NCBI GenBank assembly: GCA_910587345.1
Contig: CAJUKH010000030.1
Location: 1 to 64,000 of the forward strand
Reading direction: 5' to 3'
Origin: an uncultured Oscillospiraceae bacterium
Lineage (GTDB): Bacteria; Bacillota; Clostridia; Oscillospirales; Oscillospiraceae
DNA: 64,000 bases
A program made the position numbers and the translations under genes. The notes under the pieces were generated by a model. The model was not told where the DNA came from. It saw only the letters and a list, made by a program, of their open reading frames with translations, and ran no database searches. Each line of letters opens with the position of its first letter. Within the stretch, counting starts at the first letter, position 1. This document shows positions 1 to 8,042 of this stretch, piece after piece.

Positions 1-1065
1 CCCCAAGGTCAAGACAAGGTGTTTTTGAGTCGGCTCGACCCGTCTTTACGCCCCCATGGTTCCACTTGCCCCGCACCCGTGCGTACGTTGGTGGAACACT
101 GAAGAAATGCCGTTGAAATCGACCCGCCTCGGCCTACACAGCTTGAGGGGTGGTTCGCCTATCGGCTACCACCACCCAGGCGGCGTGGATACCAACGGAC
201 GTGGTACAGTATTCCGCCCACTCAACGGCAGTGGCACAAGAGGGACCACAGGTCGCTCAAACGCAGGCCGCCGGAACCAGAAGGATAGCCTAAAGTCTTT
301 TGCCCGAGGGATACCATAACAGCATAGGATTTCTATCCTGTTGTATCGCACCACCCCAAGATTTCCACTGGTCTACCTTTTCTTTTTCGGAGTCCAGAAC
401 CACTTTTTCTTTTGCGGTGCAAAAGAAAAGGCGGTTTTACCCCCGAGGGGTACCACCCATCCGTAAGGCGGCAAAGCCGGGTAACATCCGCCCCCCTTCC
501 GCCCCCCACAGGCGGCGTAAACACCAACGAACAGGTAACGGTATTCCACCCACTCAACGGCAGTGGCGCAAAAGGGACCACGGGTCGTTCAAACGCAGGC
601 CGCCGAAAACAGAAGGACATCCCAAAGTCTTTTACCCGAGGAACAACCCAACAAAATCGGCCCTCTATCCTGTTGTACCGCACCTCGCCAAAATTTCCAC
701 CGGTCTACCTTTTCTTTTTCGGAGTCCAGAACCGCTTTTTCTTTTGCAAGCAAAAGAAAAAGTGGTTTTGGCCCCCGCTGGGCAAGCGGAAAAACAATCC
801 CCAGCCGGGCAGGCAAAAAAACCAACTGCAAGATAAAAATATCCCACTTTTCCCACAAAAGAAAAAGCGGTTTCACCCGCAAGATGCACGCCCCATCCGT
901 AAGGCGGCGAAGCGCCCGCAGGGCACGAGCTGTCTCTAAGCAGCATAGCCGCCAAGAGACGGCCTGCCGCCAACGGCTGGGCTGTGGCCCCAGCCGGGCA
1001 GGCCAACGCCAGATTGGAAAAAGGCCCCCAACAATCATCAAAACCACCACCCCAACCAACAACAA
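1..1065. repeat. Gene-free block of diverged tandem repeats with hairpins
   Basis: I see no credible gene here. Open frames on both strands are long only because stops are scarce, and their proteins are Pro/Arg/Lys-rich with no recognisable domain. A unit of about 270 bp at 177-445 recurs at 509-778 with an offset of 332 bp and many substitutions. Each copy ends in a strong hairpin built from a CTTTTTCTTTTGC arm and its complement (403-430 and 732-765). A partial third match lies near 850-875. The phrase CCGTAAGGCGGC occurs near 460 and 897 and again in the hairpin at 55813. This resembles a dispersed intergenic repeat family and not coding DNA. Confidence 0.6.
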
Positions 1066-1068
1066 AAA

Positions 1069-1098
1069 AACGGCGTGATGCTCTCGCATCACGCCGTT
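1069..1098 (-). terminator. Rho-independent terminator of cysS
   Basis: A perfect 12-bp stem (1069-1080 with 1087-1098, 6-nt loop) lies just past the cysS stop on the minus strand and is followed by a T-run on that strand. A-runs on both sides could let it work in both directions. Confidence 0.85.
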
Positions 1099-1109
1099 TT
1101 TTGTTCAAC

Positions 1110-2528
1110 TCAAATTCTCTTCCAGGTGGTCCCTTCCTTGGTGTCGATAAGCTCGATGCCCTTCTCCTTCAGCTCATCCCGGATGCGGTCGGCCTCAGCC
1201 CAGTTCTTGTCGGCCTTGGCCTGCGCCCGCTGGGCGATCAGCGCCTCGATCTCCCCGGCGTCCTCCCCGCCGGCGGAGGCAGCCTCCTTCTCCTTCACGG
1301 CAGCGGCATGGCCCAGAAGGTCCAGACTCAGCACCTGATCAAAACTGGCGATCAGCGCCAGCTTGGTGGCGTCGCTGGCATCTGCCTTCAGCACATCATA
1401 GAGGGCCGTGACCGCCAGAGAGGTGCTCAGGTCGTTGTCCAAAGCGGCCTGAAACTGCTCCCGATAGGTCCTGACCACCGTCTCGTCCACTTCCCCCTCT
1501 CCGGTAAGGGCGGCAATGCGGCGAATCAGCTTGGTATAGGCCGCTGCGGCATTGTCCAGCGCCTCCCAGGAGAAGTCCAGCACCTTGCGATAGTGGCTCT
1601 GCAAGCAGAACAGCCGGTACGCCAGAGGATCATACCCCTTCTCCTCCAACAGTGACACCGTCAAAAACTCCCCGGCGGACTTGCTCATCTTGCCTCCGTT
1701 GGCGTTCAGATGGTGAACATGGAACCAGTGGGTGCACCAGGGATGGCCCAGATAGGCCTCCGACTGGGCGATTTCATTGGTGTGATGGGGGAAGGCGTTG
1801 TCAATGCCCCCGCAGTGCAGGTCCAGATACTCCCCCAGATACTTCATGGAGATGCAGGAGCACTCGATATGCCAGCCGGGGTACCCCTCGCCCCAGGGGG
1901 AGTCCCACTTCAGGGCCTGATCTTCAAACTTGCTCTTGGTGAACCAGAGGACGAAATCGTTCTTGTTTTTCTTGTTCAGGTCCTCCTCCACGTCATCCCG
2001 GGCGCCCATCACCAGATCTTCCACATCGTGGTCGTTGAAAACATAGTACTTTTCCAGCTTGGAGGTGTCAAAGTACACATTCCCCCCCGCAAAGTAGGCA
2101 TATCCGGTGTCCATCAGCTTGGTAATGGTCTCAATATACTCCTCGATCATACCTGTGGCGGGCTGGACGATATCGGGATACCGGTTATTCAGCTTGCCGA
2201 AATCGGCAAAGAAGGCGTCGGTGTAGAACTTGGCCACCTCCAGTACCGTCTTGTTCTCCCGCTTGGCCCCCTTCAACATCTTGTCCTCCCCCGTGTCGGC
2301 GTCGGAGGAGAGATGCCCCACGTCGGTGATGTTCATCACCCGGGTCACATCATAGCCCTCCCACCGGAAGGTCTTCTCCAGCACATCCTCCATAATGTAG
2401 GACCGCAGGTTGCCGATGTGGGCAAAATGGTACACCGTGGGGCCGCAGGTGTACATGGAAAGTTTGCCCGGCTCGTGGGTCTTGAAATCCTCTTTCTCAT
2501 GGGACAGGGAATTGTAGAGCTTCATCAT
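1110..2528 (-). CDS. cysS: Cysteinyl-tRNA synthetase
   Basis: This enzyme charges tRNA-Cys with cysteine in the cytoplasm and belongs to the class I synthetases. The CGPTVYHFAHIGN stretch near residues 27-39 holds the HIGH-type signature (HIGN) and the first zinc cysteine. IECSC, HHTNE and the GKMSKS loop follow in the usual order, and the C-terminal anticodon-binding region is present. The length of 472 residues is normal. I chose the ATG at 2528 because an AGGAGG lies 8 nt upstream; an in-frame ATG two codons earlier sits only 2 nt from that site. A cysteine T-box precedes it and a strong terminator follows, so it is probably transcribed alone. Confidence 0.97.
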   Translation of the reverse strand: MMKLYNSLSHEKEDFKTHEPGKLSMYTCGPTVYHFAHIGNLRSYIMEDVLEKTFRWEGYDVTRVMNITDVGHLSSDADTGEDKMLKGAKRENKTVLEVAKFYTDAFFADFGKLNNRYPDIVQPATGMIEEYIETITKLMDTGYAYFAGGNVYFDTSKLEKYYVFNDHDVEDLVMGARDDVEEDLNKKNKNDFVLWFTKSKFEDQALKWDSPWGEGYPGWHIECSCISMKYLGEYLDLHCGGIDNAFPHHTNEIAQSEAYLGHPWCTHWFHVHHLNANGGKMSKSAGEFLTVSLLEEKGYDPLAYRLFCLQSHYRKVLDFSWEALDNAAAAYTKLIRRIAALTGEGEVDETVVRTYREQFQAALDNDLSTSLAVTALYDVLKADASDATKLALIASFDQVLSLDLLGHAAAVKEKEAASAGGEDAGEIEALIAQRAQAKADKNWAEADRIRDELKEKGIELIDTKEGTTWKRI

Positions 2529-2664
2529 GGTCATTTCCTCCTAATATACGTTGATTCAGTTTATTCCGTTTTTCCAAACCTCATACCCGCCGAGTCAACA
2601 TCGGCGGCCGGGAGCCACGGTCCTTTTCCCTTTTCCACTCACGGCTCCGCCCTCCTTCTAAATC

Positions 2665-2885
2665 AAAAACGCCTCCCATGCCCTTGGGGCATGAGAGGCG
2701 TTGACACGCGGTTCCACTCTCGTTTTCACTCGAAGGCCGATAACGGGGCCGACCCGTGGGGCATTACCCCCCTCGCTCCCGGATGCAATTCACAAAGCAG
2801 CTGTTTTGTGGGTCCGCTTTCAGCCGGTGACGGTCCCTTTCTGTCCAAAAATTCTGCCCGCTACTATTCCGTTCCTTGCGATGAT
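2665..2885 (-). promoter_or_regulatory. T-box riboswitch, cysteine specific
   Basis: On the minus strand the leader carries the T-box core AGAGTGGAACCGCG (2707-2720), which pairs with the uncharged tRNA acceptor end. Immediately after it is a terminator stem (2669-2684 with 2686-2702) and a T-run. Upstream, a Stem I-like region contains a TGC triplet (2785-2787) in the context GAATTGCATCC, which fits a cysteine specifier. Low charging of tRNA-Cys should favour the antiterminator and cysS expression. The T-box core and terminator are seen directly; the specifier call is inferred from position and from the downstream gene. Confidence 0.9.
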
Positions 2886-2919
2886 TACCCATATATATTA
2901 ACACGTTGCCGCCGAAATG

Positions 2920-3153
2920 TCAAGTGCGGCCCTTCCTCCGGGGGTAGGGAGCCTTTTCATCGGTAAGGCCCAAAAGATAATCCACACTGGTGCTATGAAA
3001 CTGTGCCAGAGTAATGAGAAGTTCAATGGGAATCCCCACCTCGCCCCGCTCATAATTACTGTAAATTCTCTGACTGCAACTTAAAATTTCGGCCATCTCG
3101 GTCTGGGTCATGTCTTTATCTTCCCGCAAATTCCGAATCCGCTCATATATCAT
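2920..3153 (-). CDS. Small XRE-family helix-turn-helix regulator
   Basis: This 77-residue protein is almost entirely one HTH_3/Cro-type DNA-binding domain. The segment from IRNLREDKDMTQTEMAEIL to YSNYERGE contains both helices, followed by the ELLITLAQFHSTSVDYLLGL tail typical of the family. I prefer the ATG at 3153, with GAGGTG 6 nt upstream, over the GTG at 3162. It is divergent from the small gene at 3245, and a 9-bp inverted repeat lies between them, so it likely represses one or both promoters. The ligand and targets beyond this are unknown. Confidence 0.85.
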   Translation of the reverse strand: MIYERIRNLREDKDMTQTEMAEILSCSQRIYSNYERGEVGIPIELLITLAQFHSTSVDYLLGLTDEKAPYPRRKGRT

Positions 3154-3202
3154 CTTTTCCACCTCGGGAAAAGCATAACTTCACAATGGTTTTCCCCTTG
3201 CG

Positions 3203-3225
3203 TTTTAGCGATAATTTCGCTAAAA
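3203..3225. promoter_or_regulatory. Palindromic operator between divergent genes
   Basis: TTTTAGCGA (3203-3211) and its exact complement (3217-3225) are separated by 5 nt. The site lies in the 91-nt gap between the XRE regulator and the gene at 3245. Its size and placement suit a Cro/CI-type dimer binding site, which is an inference. Confidence 0.6.
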
Positions 3226-3244
3226 TAAGAATGAGGTGATTTTC

Positions 3245-3442
3245 ATGAATCCATTCGACCAATTTCTGGACAGCATCTATATCGACCAGTTTGACCCGGC
3301 CGTCTTATCCTTTCTCCTCCATGTGGTGGACCTTCTTCGTGACTCGGCCCTGACCAGCGAAGACCGCATTGCGGCGCTGGAAAAGCTGATGGAGCATATC
3401 AACTCCATCGATTGCAAAAATTCCCCCGATGTGGTAGAATAG
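3245..3442 (+). CDS. Small hypothetical protein
   Basis: This 65-residue acidic, probably helical protein begins MNPFDQFLDS and has no membrane segment or motif that I recognise. The ATG at 3245 has GAGGTG 6 nt upstream, which makes it better than the GTG at 3236. It starts just past the operator shared with the divergent XRE regulator, and only 27 nt separate it from the zinc-ribbon gene downstream, so these genes may be one transcript under that regulator. Its function is unknown. Confidence 0.6.
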   Translation: MNPFDQFLDSIYIDQFDPAVLSFLLHVVDLLRDSALTSEDRIAALEKLMEHINSIDCKNSPDVVE

Positions 3443-3469
3443 AGGCAGAAACCAGAAAGGAGTGGTCCC

Positions 3470-3901
3470 ATGGCGCTCATCACCTGTCCCGAGTGCGGCC
3501 GGGAGATCTCTGACCAGGCCACAGCCTGTCCCCATTGCGGATTTCCGGTGCAGTCCCACATACAGACTCAGACCGAGACCTACTCTATCCTGTTGGATGT
3601 CACCGGCGATGAACAGCAGGCGGAGGAAATGAGAAGTATTCTCCACCTGACCGACGCCCAGATCGAAGAGGCCGTCAATACTGTGTTGGCCGCCAAACCC
3701 GCCGTAGTGGCGACCGGCCTTACCAAAGACGAGGCGGAAAAGCTGGTGAGCCGGTTCACCCACCCCAACCACTTCAAGATTTCCCCCGCCAGGGAGAGCG
3801 GCAACCCGCCATCGTCCCCCTCCCCCATGACCTTTGGGTCCACTATGGGAGCCGTGATCTTAGGGGTCATCGCCGCCGTTTTTCTCCTCTCCTTCCTATG
3901 A
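3470..3901 (+). CDS. Zinc-ribbon membrane-anchored protein with an L7/L12-like segment
   Basis: The 143-residue product opens with a zinc ribbon: CPECG at residues 6-10 and CPHCG at 20-24. Residues about 60-103 (LTDAQIEEAVNTVLA through GLTKDEAEKLVSRF) resemble the C-terminal fold of ribosomal protein L7/L12, a resemblance judged by eye. A Pro/Ser-rich linker leads to one C-terminal hydrophobic helix (about 125-143), so the ribbon probably faces the cytoplasm. A good AAAGGAG precedes the ATG. The stop overlaps the next start by 4 nt. A decayed copy lies at 4284-4665. Its biochemical role is unknown. Confidence 0.7.
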   Translation: MALITCPECGREISDQATACPHCGFPVQSHIQTQTETYSILLDVTGDEQQAEEMRSILHLTDAQIEEAVNTVLAAKPAVVATGLTKDEAEKLVSRFTHPNHFKISPARESGNPPSSPSPMTFGSTMGAVILGVIAAVFLLSFL

Positions 3902-4260
3902 CGCACCGGGAAAAGCGCAGTTTGTCTCTGGTTCTTCTGGCCATCCTTTTGGGAACCGTCAATCAGTTTTTCCTCAAGCCCCGGTTTGGTCTGGCTGTCC
4001 CTTTTCTCTCCTGGTATGCCAACGATATCATTGCCGGATTCCTGATCCTGGCCTTTACCCACTATCTGTTGGCCCGGGGGCGGCTGCCCGCCCTTTCCCG
4101 GCGGGGTTCTCTCCTGCTGGTGCTGGGGGCCGGTGCGGCCTGGGAGGTACTCCCCTTTCTGTGGAAGCCGGCGGGAGTGGCCGACCCCTGGGACATGGCT
4201 GCCTATCTGGCGGGCGGGTTCCTTTGTGATCTGCTGCTCCGTCCGGAGATCAAAAAATAA
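3898..4260 (+). CDS. Small integral membrane protein of unknown function
   Basis: The 120-residue protein has three or four hydrophobic segments (about 8-27, 42-60, 70-90 and 99-113), separated by short basic loops. It ends in a charged tail. Its start overlaps the stop of the zinc-ribbon gene in an ATGA, so the two are translationally coupled and may work together at the membrane. The DPWDMAAYLAGG segment before the last helix is faintly reminiscent of VanZ-like proteins, but this is not enough to assign a family. Confidence 0.6.
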   Translation: MTHREKRSLSLVLLAILLGTVNQFFLKPRFGLAVPFLSWYANDIIAGFLILAFTHYLLARGRLPALSRRGSLLLVLGAGAAWEVLPFLWKPAGVADPWDMAAYLAGGFLCDLLLRPEIKK

Positions 4261-4283
4261 TATCAGGAAAGGTAGTCCTTGCT

Positions 4284-4665
4284 ATGGCGCTCATGCCCTG
4301 CTCCGAATGTGGGCAGCGACCCCTTCAACATCCATCAGCAGGCGGTCGATAACTTCTCCCTCTCTGACAAGGACATCCGCACGGCGGCCGCCCTGGCCCC
4401 TGAAGTGGTGTTCCCCCGGCCGCCGGTCTGGACTGCACCGCCGCCTGGACCCTGGTCCGCCGGCTCTCCAGGACCGCCCAAAAACGCTGCTGCATCCTCC
4501 CGGCGGAACTGGCGGAGGACCGGGCTATCTCAAAGAGGCTCCCTCCGCCTTCCACCTCCTGACCAAGAAAAGTACCCGCCTTTCCGCCTCCTCATCCCGA
4601 TGGCGGTCCTGTCCGCCCTGGGGATTTTCCGGCCCTACCTTTTCCTCCTGCTCCTTCTGCTGTAA
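4284..4665 (+). pseudogene. Decayed copy of the zinc-ribbon membrane protein
   Basis: Pieces of the gene at 3470 can be followed in order through changing frames. From ATG 4284 the zinc-ribbon start MALMPCSECG reads for about 11 residues before diverging into a stop. The next frame then gives LSDKDIRTAAALAPEVV, which matches LTDAQIEEAVNTVLAAKPAVV. A shift back gives GLDCTAAWTLVRRLSR, which matches GLTKDEAEKLVSRF. A final hydrophobic helix ending in a Leu run closes it. At least two frameshifts and a loss of the second CxxC show that it is not functional. The likely origin is a tandem duplication of the neighbouring gene. Confidence 0.65.
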
Positions 4666-4684
4666 TGACCGGCAAAGAAATAAA

Positions 4685-4720
4685 AAAAGGACCGCTCCGA
4701 AATTCGGAGCGGTCCTTTTT
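4685..4720. terminator. Bidirectional terminator
   Basis: A perfect 18-bp palindromic stem centred on GAAATTC lies between the convergent zinc-ribbon pseudogene and the lipoprotein gene. It has an A-run on one side and a T-run on the other. It touches the lipoprotein stop codon at 4719-4721. Confidence 0.85.
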
Positions 4721-5309
4721 ACTTTCCAACGGTCACTGTGATGGCATAGACGGCCTTATAGCCGCTCCCGGCCAACTCCTCTGGGCGGTCGAAGTCTTCC
4801 ACTGTGTGGCTTCCTATGGCATTCCCGGCAAAGATTTGAAGGACCAGAGGGATCTCATCTCCGTTCTCGACGGTTTTCTTTTCGCTCAAGGTCACAAGAC
4901 CTGTGGCGCCGCCGGTGGGCGCAGTTTCTTCCAGCTCCCCGGAGGAAAAGCGGACCCCCTCCACCGCGATCTCCACCCCACCGGGAATGGTATCAAAGAG
5001 GAGGGCCATCCGGCCGGAGGGAGAACCCTCCGAAAAGTCAGAGAGGCCGCCAGCCTCGGTCAGCGGAGTCCACTTGCCTTCCGTCAGCCGATAAATATGA
5101 AAGGCTATCCCGTCCACATTTTCCCCCAGCTGACACTCAAAAAGCCGATTGGGGGTCACATCCAACAGGCCCAGCAGATCCTTCTCCCCATCGGTAAGCA
5201 CAGCAGGAGCAATATAGCTTTCCGTTGCGGTCTGCTGCTTTTCCCCACACCCGGCCAAACCGGCCAGCAGCAAGGCCGCCGCCAGCAAACAGGATAATTT
5301 TTTCTTCAT
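4719..5309 (-). CDS. Predicted lipoprotein of unknown function
   Basis: The N-terminus MKKKLSCLLAAALLLAGLAGC is a typical lipoprotein signal with an LAGC lipobox, so the mature protein should be lipid-anchored on the outer face of the membrane. The remaining 175 residues are acidic with beta-type segments and no motif that I recognise. The ATG at 5309 has AGGAGG 9 nt upstream; the longer open frame has no support. It is the last gene of the rimO-pgsA run, 14 nt after pgsA. Whether it relates to phospholipid synthesis is unknown. Confidence 0.7.
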   Translation of the reverse strand: MKKKLSCLLAAALLLAGLAGCGEKQQTATESYIAPAVLTDGEKDLLGLLDVTPNRLFECQLGENVDGIAFHIYRLTEGKWTPLTEAGGLSDFSEGSPSGRMALLFDTIPGGVEIAVEGVRFSSGELEETAPTGGATGLVTLSEKKTVENGDEIPLVLQIFAGNAIGSHTVEDFDRPEELAGSGYKAVYAITVTVGK

Positions 5310-5323
5310 AAAATCGCTCCTCC

Positions 5324-5851
5324 TTACAATTTGCTCCAATCGATAACATCCTTATTCTTCACCAGATATTCAAGCCCCGAGTACACCGTGGTCACCACTA
5401 TGACCCATACCCCCAAAGTGTCCACCCAGCCGGGCAGGGGCAGAAACATCAGCATCAGAAAAACCATAGTGGCCGCCGTCTTGATTTTCCCGGACCAAGC
5501 GGCGGCAATGACCCGCCCCCGCTCGGCGGCGATCAGGCGGATGCCCGAGATGGCAAACTCCCGGAAGATGACAACGGCCACCGCCCAGGCGGGCATGACC
5601 CCCGTCTGGACAAACCAGAGCATGGCGGTGGTCACCAGCACCTTATCGGCCAGCGGGTCCATGAACTTGCCGAAATCGGTGACCAGCCCCCGGCTCCGGG
5701 CGATATACCCGTCCAGAAAATCGGTAAGGCTTGCAATCACAAAAATCGCCAAGGCGATATACTCGCTGTTGGGTCCGCCCCAGTAGAGGACCCCCAGAAA
5801 GGCGGGTATCATCAGCACCCGCAAAAGCGTCAGCTTGTTGGCCAGATTCAT
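5324..5851 (-). CDS. pgsA: CDP-diacylglycerol-glycerol-3-phosphate 3-phosphatidyltransferase
   Basis: This membrane enzyme makes phosphatidylglycerophosphate from CDP-diacylglycerol and glycerol-3-phosphate, the committed step to phosphatidylglycerol. The CDP-alcohol phosphotransferase signature DG-x2-AR-x8-G-x3-D-x3-D is complete, running from DGYIAR to DPLAD at about residues 55-77. The 175-residue length and several hydrophobic helices fit the family. I start it at ATG 5851, after GGAGAGAAGG, because the extra N-terminal residues of the longer frame lack a site. Its start overlaps the stop of the preceding gene in an ATGA. Adjacency to rimO is common in Firmicutes. Confidence 0.93.
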   Translation of the reverse strand: MNLANKLTLLRVLMIPAFLGVLYWGGPNSEYIALAIFVIASLTDFLDGYIARSRGLVTDFGKFMDPLADKVLVTTAMLWFVQTGVMPAWAVAVVIFREFAISGIRLIAAERGRVIAAAWSGKIKTAATMVFLMLMFLPLPGWVDTLGVWVIVVTTVYSGLEYLVKNKDVIDWSKL

Positions 5852-6411
5852 TTTCCTTCTCTCCTTTCCAGCGCCAGCGCCCAAGCGGCAGGATATTTTG
5901 CCCGGATATAGCCGGCAAAGGGACTGTGCGGCTGTGTCAGCAGTTTTTGCTCCGCAATGACCATGGCCTCCGTCTCCACTATCTTCTCCCGCCGCTTCTC
6001 TCCTATTTCGGGCCAGCGGATGATTTGCAATGCCCCCATCTCTTCCTGCTCCAGCAGGGCGGCATACACATCGGGAATCACCTGCTGCTCCTCCTCCACC
6101 GGGACAGGCCTGTCGGTCACATACTCATTGGGGATCGCAGTCCTGCTCATATCCTCTCCGGCGGTACAAATGTAAAGAGATGCGCTGCGTCCCCGATAAA
6201 TTTCCTCCAATGCCTCGGGATAATACTCCTCATAATAAAGTACCCCTTCCCGGGTGTAGCCATATGTATATTCAAAATGCTTCACGCCGTAAAAAAGAGC
6301 CATGGGCAGGGAGGCTGCAAGGCATACCTGCCTTGGCTTTCCAAAATATCGGGTCACATTCGGCTCCAACACCTGAAGCCCAGAGGTTGGAGAACAATGA
6401 TACAGCTTCAC
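5848..6411 (-). CDS. Uncharacterised protein with a possible ADP-ribosyltransferase-like N-terminus
   Basis: The 187-residue soluble protein begins MKLYHCSPTSGLQVLEP and continues with VCLAASLPMALFYG. A LYHxS-type opening followed by a hydrophobic small-residue strand is seen in several ADP-ribosyltransferase-like and DUF3990-like families, but the match here is only by eye. The rest is Glu-rich and unassigned. It overlaps rimO upstream and pgsA downstream by 4 nt each, so it is tightly coupled within this operon. No toxin partner or signal peptide is visible, which makes a housekeeping role as likely as a regulatory one. Confidence 0.55.
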   Translation of the reverse strand: MKLYHCSPTSGLQVLEPNVTRYFGKPRQVCLAASLPMALFYGVKHFEYTYGYTREGVLYYEEYYPEALEEIYRGRSASLYICTAGEDMSRTAIPNEYVTDRPVPVEEEQQVIPDVYAALLEQEEMGALQIIRWPEIGEKRREKIVETEAMVIAEQKLLTQPHSPFAGYIRAKYPAAWALALERREGK

Positions 6412-7733
6412 TCCTCGATCTCTCCCACCAGATCCCCGTCCTGGGTGCCGGTGATGCGGACATGGACAAAGCTGCCCGCCGGCACCTCTCCGGCGGCGGT
6501 GAAGAGGACCCGTCCGTCCACCTCCACCGAATCGGCGTAGGTCCTGCCCGCAAAACAGCCTTCCGCCGGGTCAAATCCTTCACAGAGGACCTCCATCACG
6601 CTGCCCAGGCGGCTTTCGTTGTAAGCGTCCAGCACCCGGGACTGAAGCTCCACCAGCCGCTCCACCCGCTGCCGGGCAATTTCCTCGGGGACCTGATTTT
6701 CCATTCTGGCAGCAAGGGTCCCCTCCTCCCGGGAGTACTGAAAGACCCCCGCCCGCTCGATGCCGGTGGCAGTCACAAAGTCGCACAGTGCCTCAAAGGC
6801 CTCCTCGGTCTCTCCCGGCAGGCCGCAGATAAGCGACGTGCGGATGACCACCCCGGGAATTTTCTCCCGCAGGTCAGCAAGCAGGGCGGTCAGGCTCTCC
6901 CTTGTCCCCCAGCGGTTCATGGACTTCAAAAGAGCGTCGTCACAGTGCTGGAGGGGGATATCCAGATACTTGACGATTTTAGGCTCCGAGGCGATCACTT
7001 CGATCAGTTCCCCATCGAAGTGGTCGGGGTAGAGATAGTGGAGCCGGACCCAGTGGAAGGGCAGCTTGCACAGCTCCCGCAGCAGCTGGGGCAGCCGTCT
7101 TTCCCCGTACAGGTCCTTGCCGTAAGGGCCGATGTCCTGGGCAATGAGGATCAATTCCTTCACCCCGGCCTTGGCCAACTCCTCCGCCTCCTTCAAAACC
7201 GCCTCCATGCTCCGGCTGCGGTATCGGCCCCGGAGATAGGGGATGATGCAGAAGGCGCAAAAGTTGTCACACCCCTCGGCGATCTTCAAAAAGGCGGTAT
7301 AGCCGGGGGTGGTCACCAGCCGCTCCCCCTCCTCGCTGGTGGCCGAAATATCGTCGAAAAAGTCTGGCTTCTTCCCTTCCATCAGCCCTTCCACCGCCTC
7401 CACGATGTGGTCGTAGCTGCCGGTTCCCATCATACCGTCCACCTCGGGCAGCTCTTGGCCGATCTCCTCCCGGTAGCGTTGAGAGAGACACCCGCAGACC
7501 AGCAGCTTGCCCAGCTTGCCCGCCTGTTTTAACTCTCCCAGGGCAATGATATGCTCAATGGCCTCGCTCTTTGCGGCATCGATAAAGCCGCAGGTGTTGA
7601 GGACGGCCACGTCGGCCCCCTCCGGCTCCCCGGTCACCTCATGGCCGGCGGCACGGCAAAGGGCCATCATCTGTTCGGTGTTGATGAGGTTTTTGGAACA
7701 CCCCAGAGATATAAAGGCAATGGTATAGGGCAT
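6408..7733 (-). CDS. rimO: Ribosomal protein S12 methylthiotransferase RimO
   Basis: RimO adds a methylthio group to a conserved aspartate of ribosomal protein S12 using two iron-sulfur clusters and SAM. The N-terminal UPF0004 domain shows ISLGCSKN and NTCGFI with cluster cysteines. The radical SAM motif CDNFCAFCIIPYLRGRYRSR (CxxxCxxC) lies near residue 150, and a C-terminal TRAM-like domain is present (about 375-440). The GFIDAAK context favours RimO over MiaB. The length of 441 residues is normal. It heads the run to pgsA with 4-nt overlaps. Confidence 0.95.
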   Translation of the reverse strand: MPYTIAFISLGCSKNLINTEQMMALCRAAGHEVTGEPEGADVAVLNTCGFIDAAKSEAIEHIIALGELKQAGKLGKLLVCGCLSQRYREEIGQELPEVDGMMGTGSYDHIVEAVEGLMEGKKPDFFDDISATSEEGERLVTTPGYTAFLKIAEGCDNFCAFCIIPYLRGRYRSRSMEAVLKEAEELAKAGVKELILIAQDIGPYGKDLYGERRLPQLLRELCKLPFHWVRLHYLYPDHFDGELIEVIASEPKIVKYLDIPLQHCDDALLKSMNRWGTRESLTALLADLREKIPGVVIRTSLICGLPGETEEAFEALCDFVTATGIERAGVFQYSREEGTLAARMENQVPEEIARQRVERLVELQSRVLDAYNESRLGSVMEVLCEGFDPAEGCFAGRTYADSVEVDGRVLFTAAGEVPAGSFVHVRITGTQDGDLVGEIEE

Positions 7734-8042
7734 GATATCCGCTCCCGTCTAAAAAGTATGTAAAAACTCTATTATCTATCTTTAAGTCTGTCTCTGAAAG
7801 TCTTCCGATCTGCCCGGACCGCCTCCGGTAAGCTGCTGTATTCCCGATCCTATATGGCCCTTTCCAGCACATAGAGGCGGACCGGGCGCACATTGGATAG
7901 CGCCCCTTCATCCCGATAGGCCTCTTTGGCTCCACCGCCAGCGGTTCCCGGCGGTGGGGATATCCGCAAAGAGCAGCCCCGCTTCATCTCTCTGCCGATA
8001 TTCATTATGGCCGCCGGTCCCGCCATGGGCTTTCCTCCCCAT
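7734..8042. other. Intergenic region, possible gene remnant
   Basis: This 309-bp gap has no convincing gene. On the minus strand, from about 8020 to 7850, a frame ends ALSNVRPVRLYVLERAI before a stop, which reads like the end of a protein. The upstream part changes frame and is not recognisable. It may be a decayed gene. No clear hairpin terminator is visible. Confidence 0.3.

Noticed and set aside
177..778. A possible CRISPR array in the repeats
   Set aside because: The units are about 270 bp, diverged, and few in number, with no short regular repeats or spacers and no cas gene.
300..939. Open frames in the repeat block at the window start
   Set aside because: Proteins are Pro/Arg/Lys-rich, differ between strands, and follow the repeat pattern instead of a domain.
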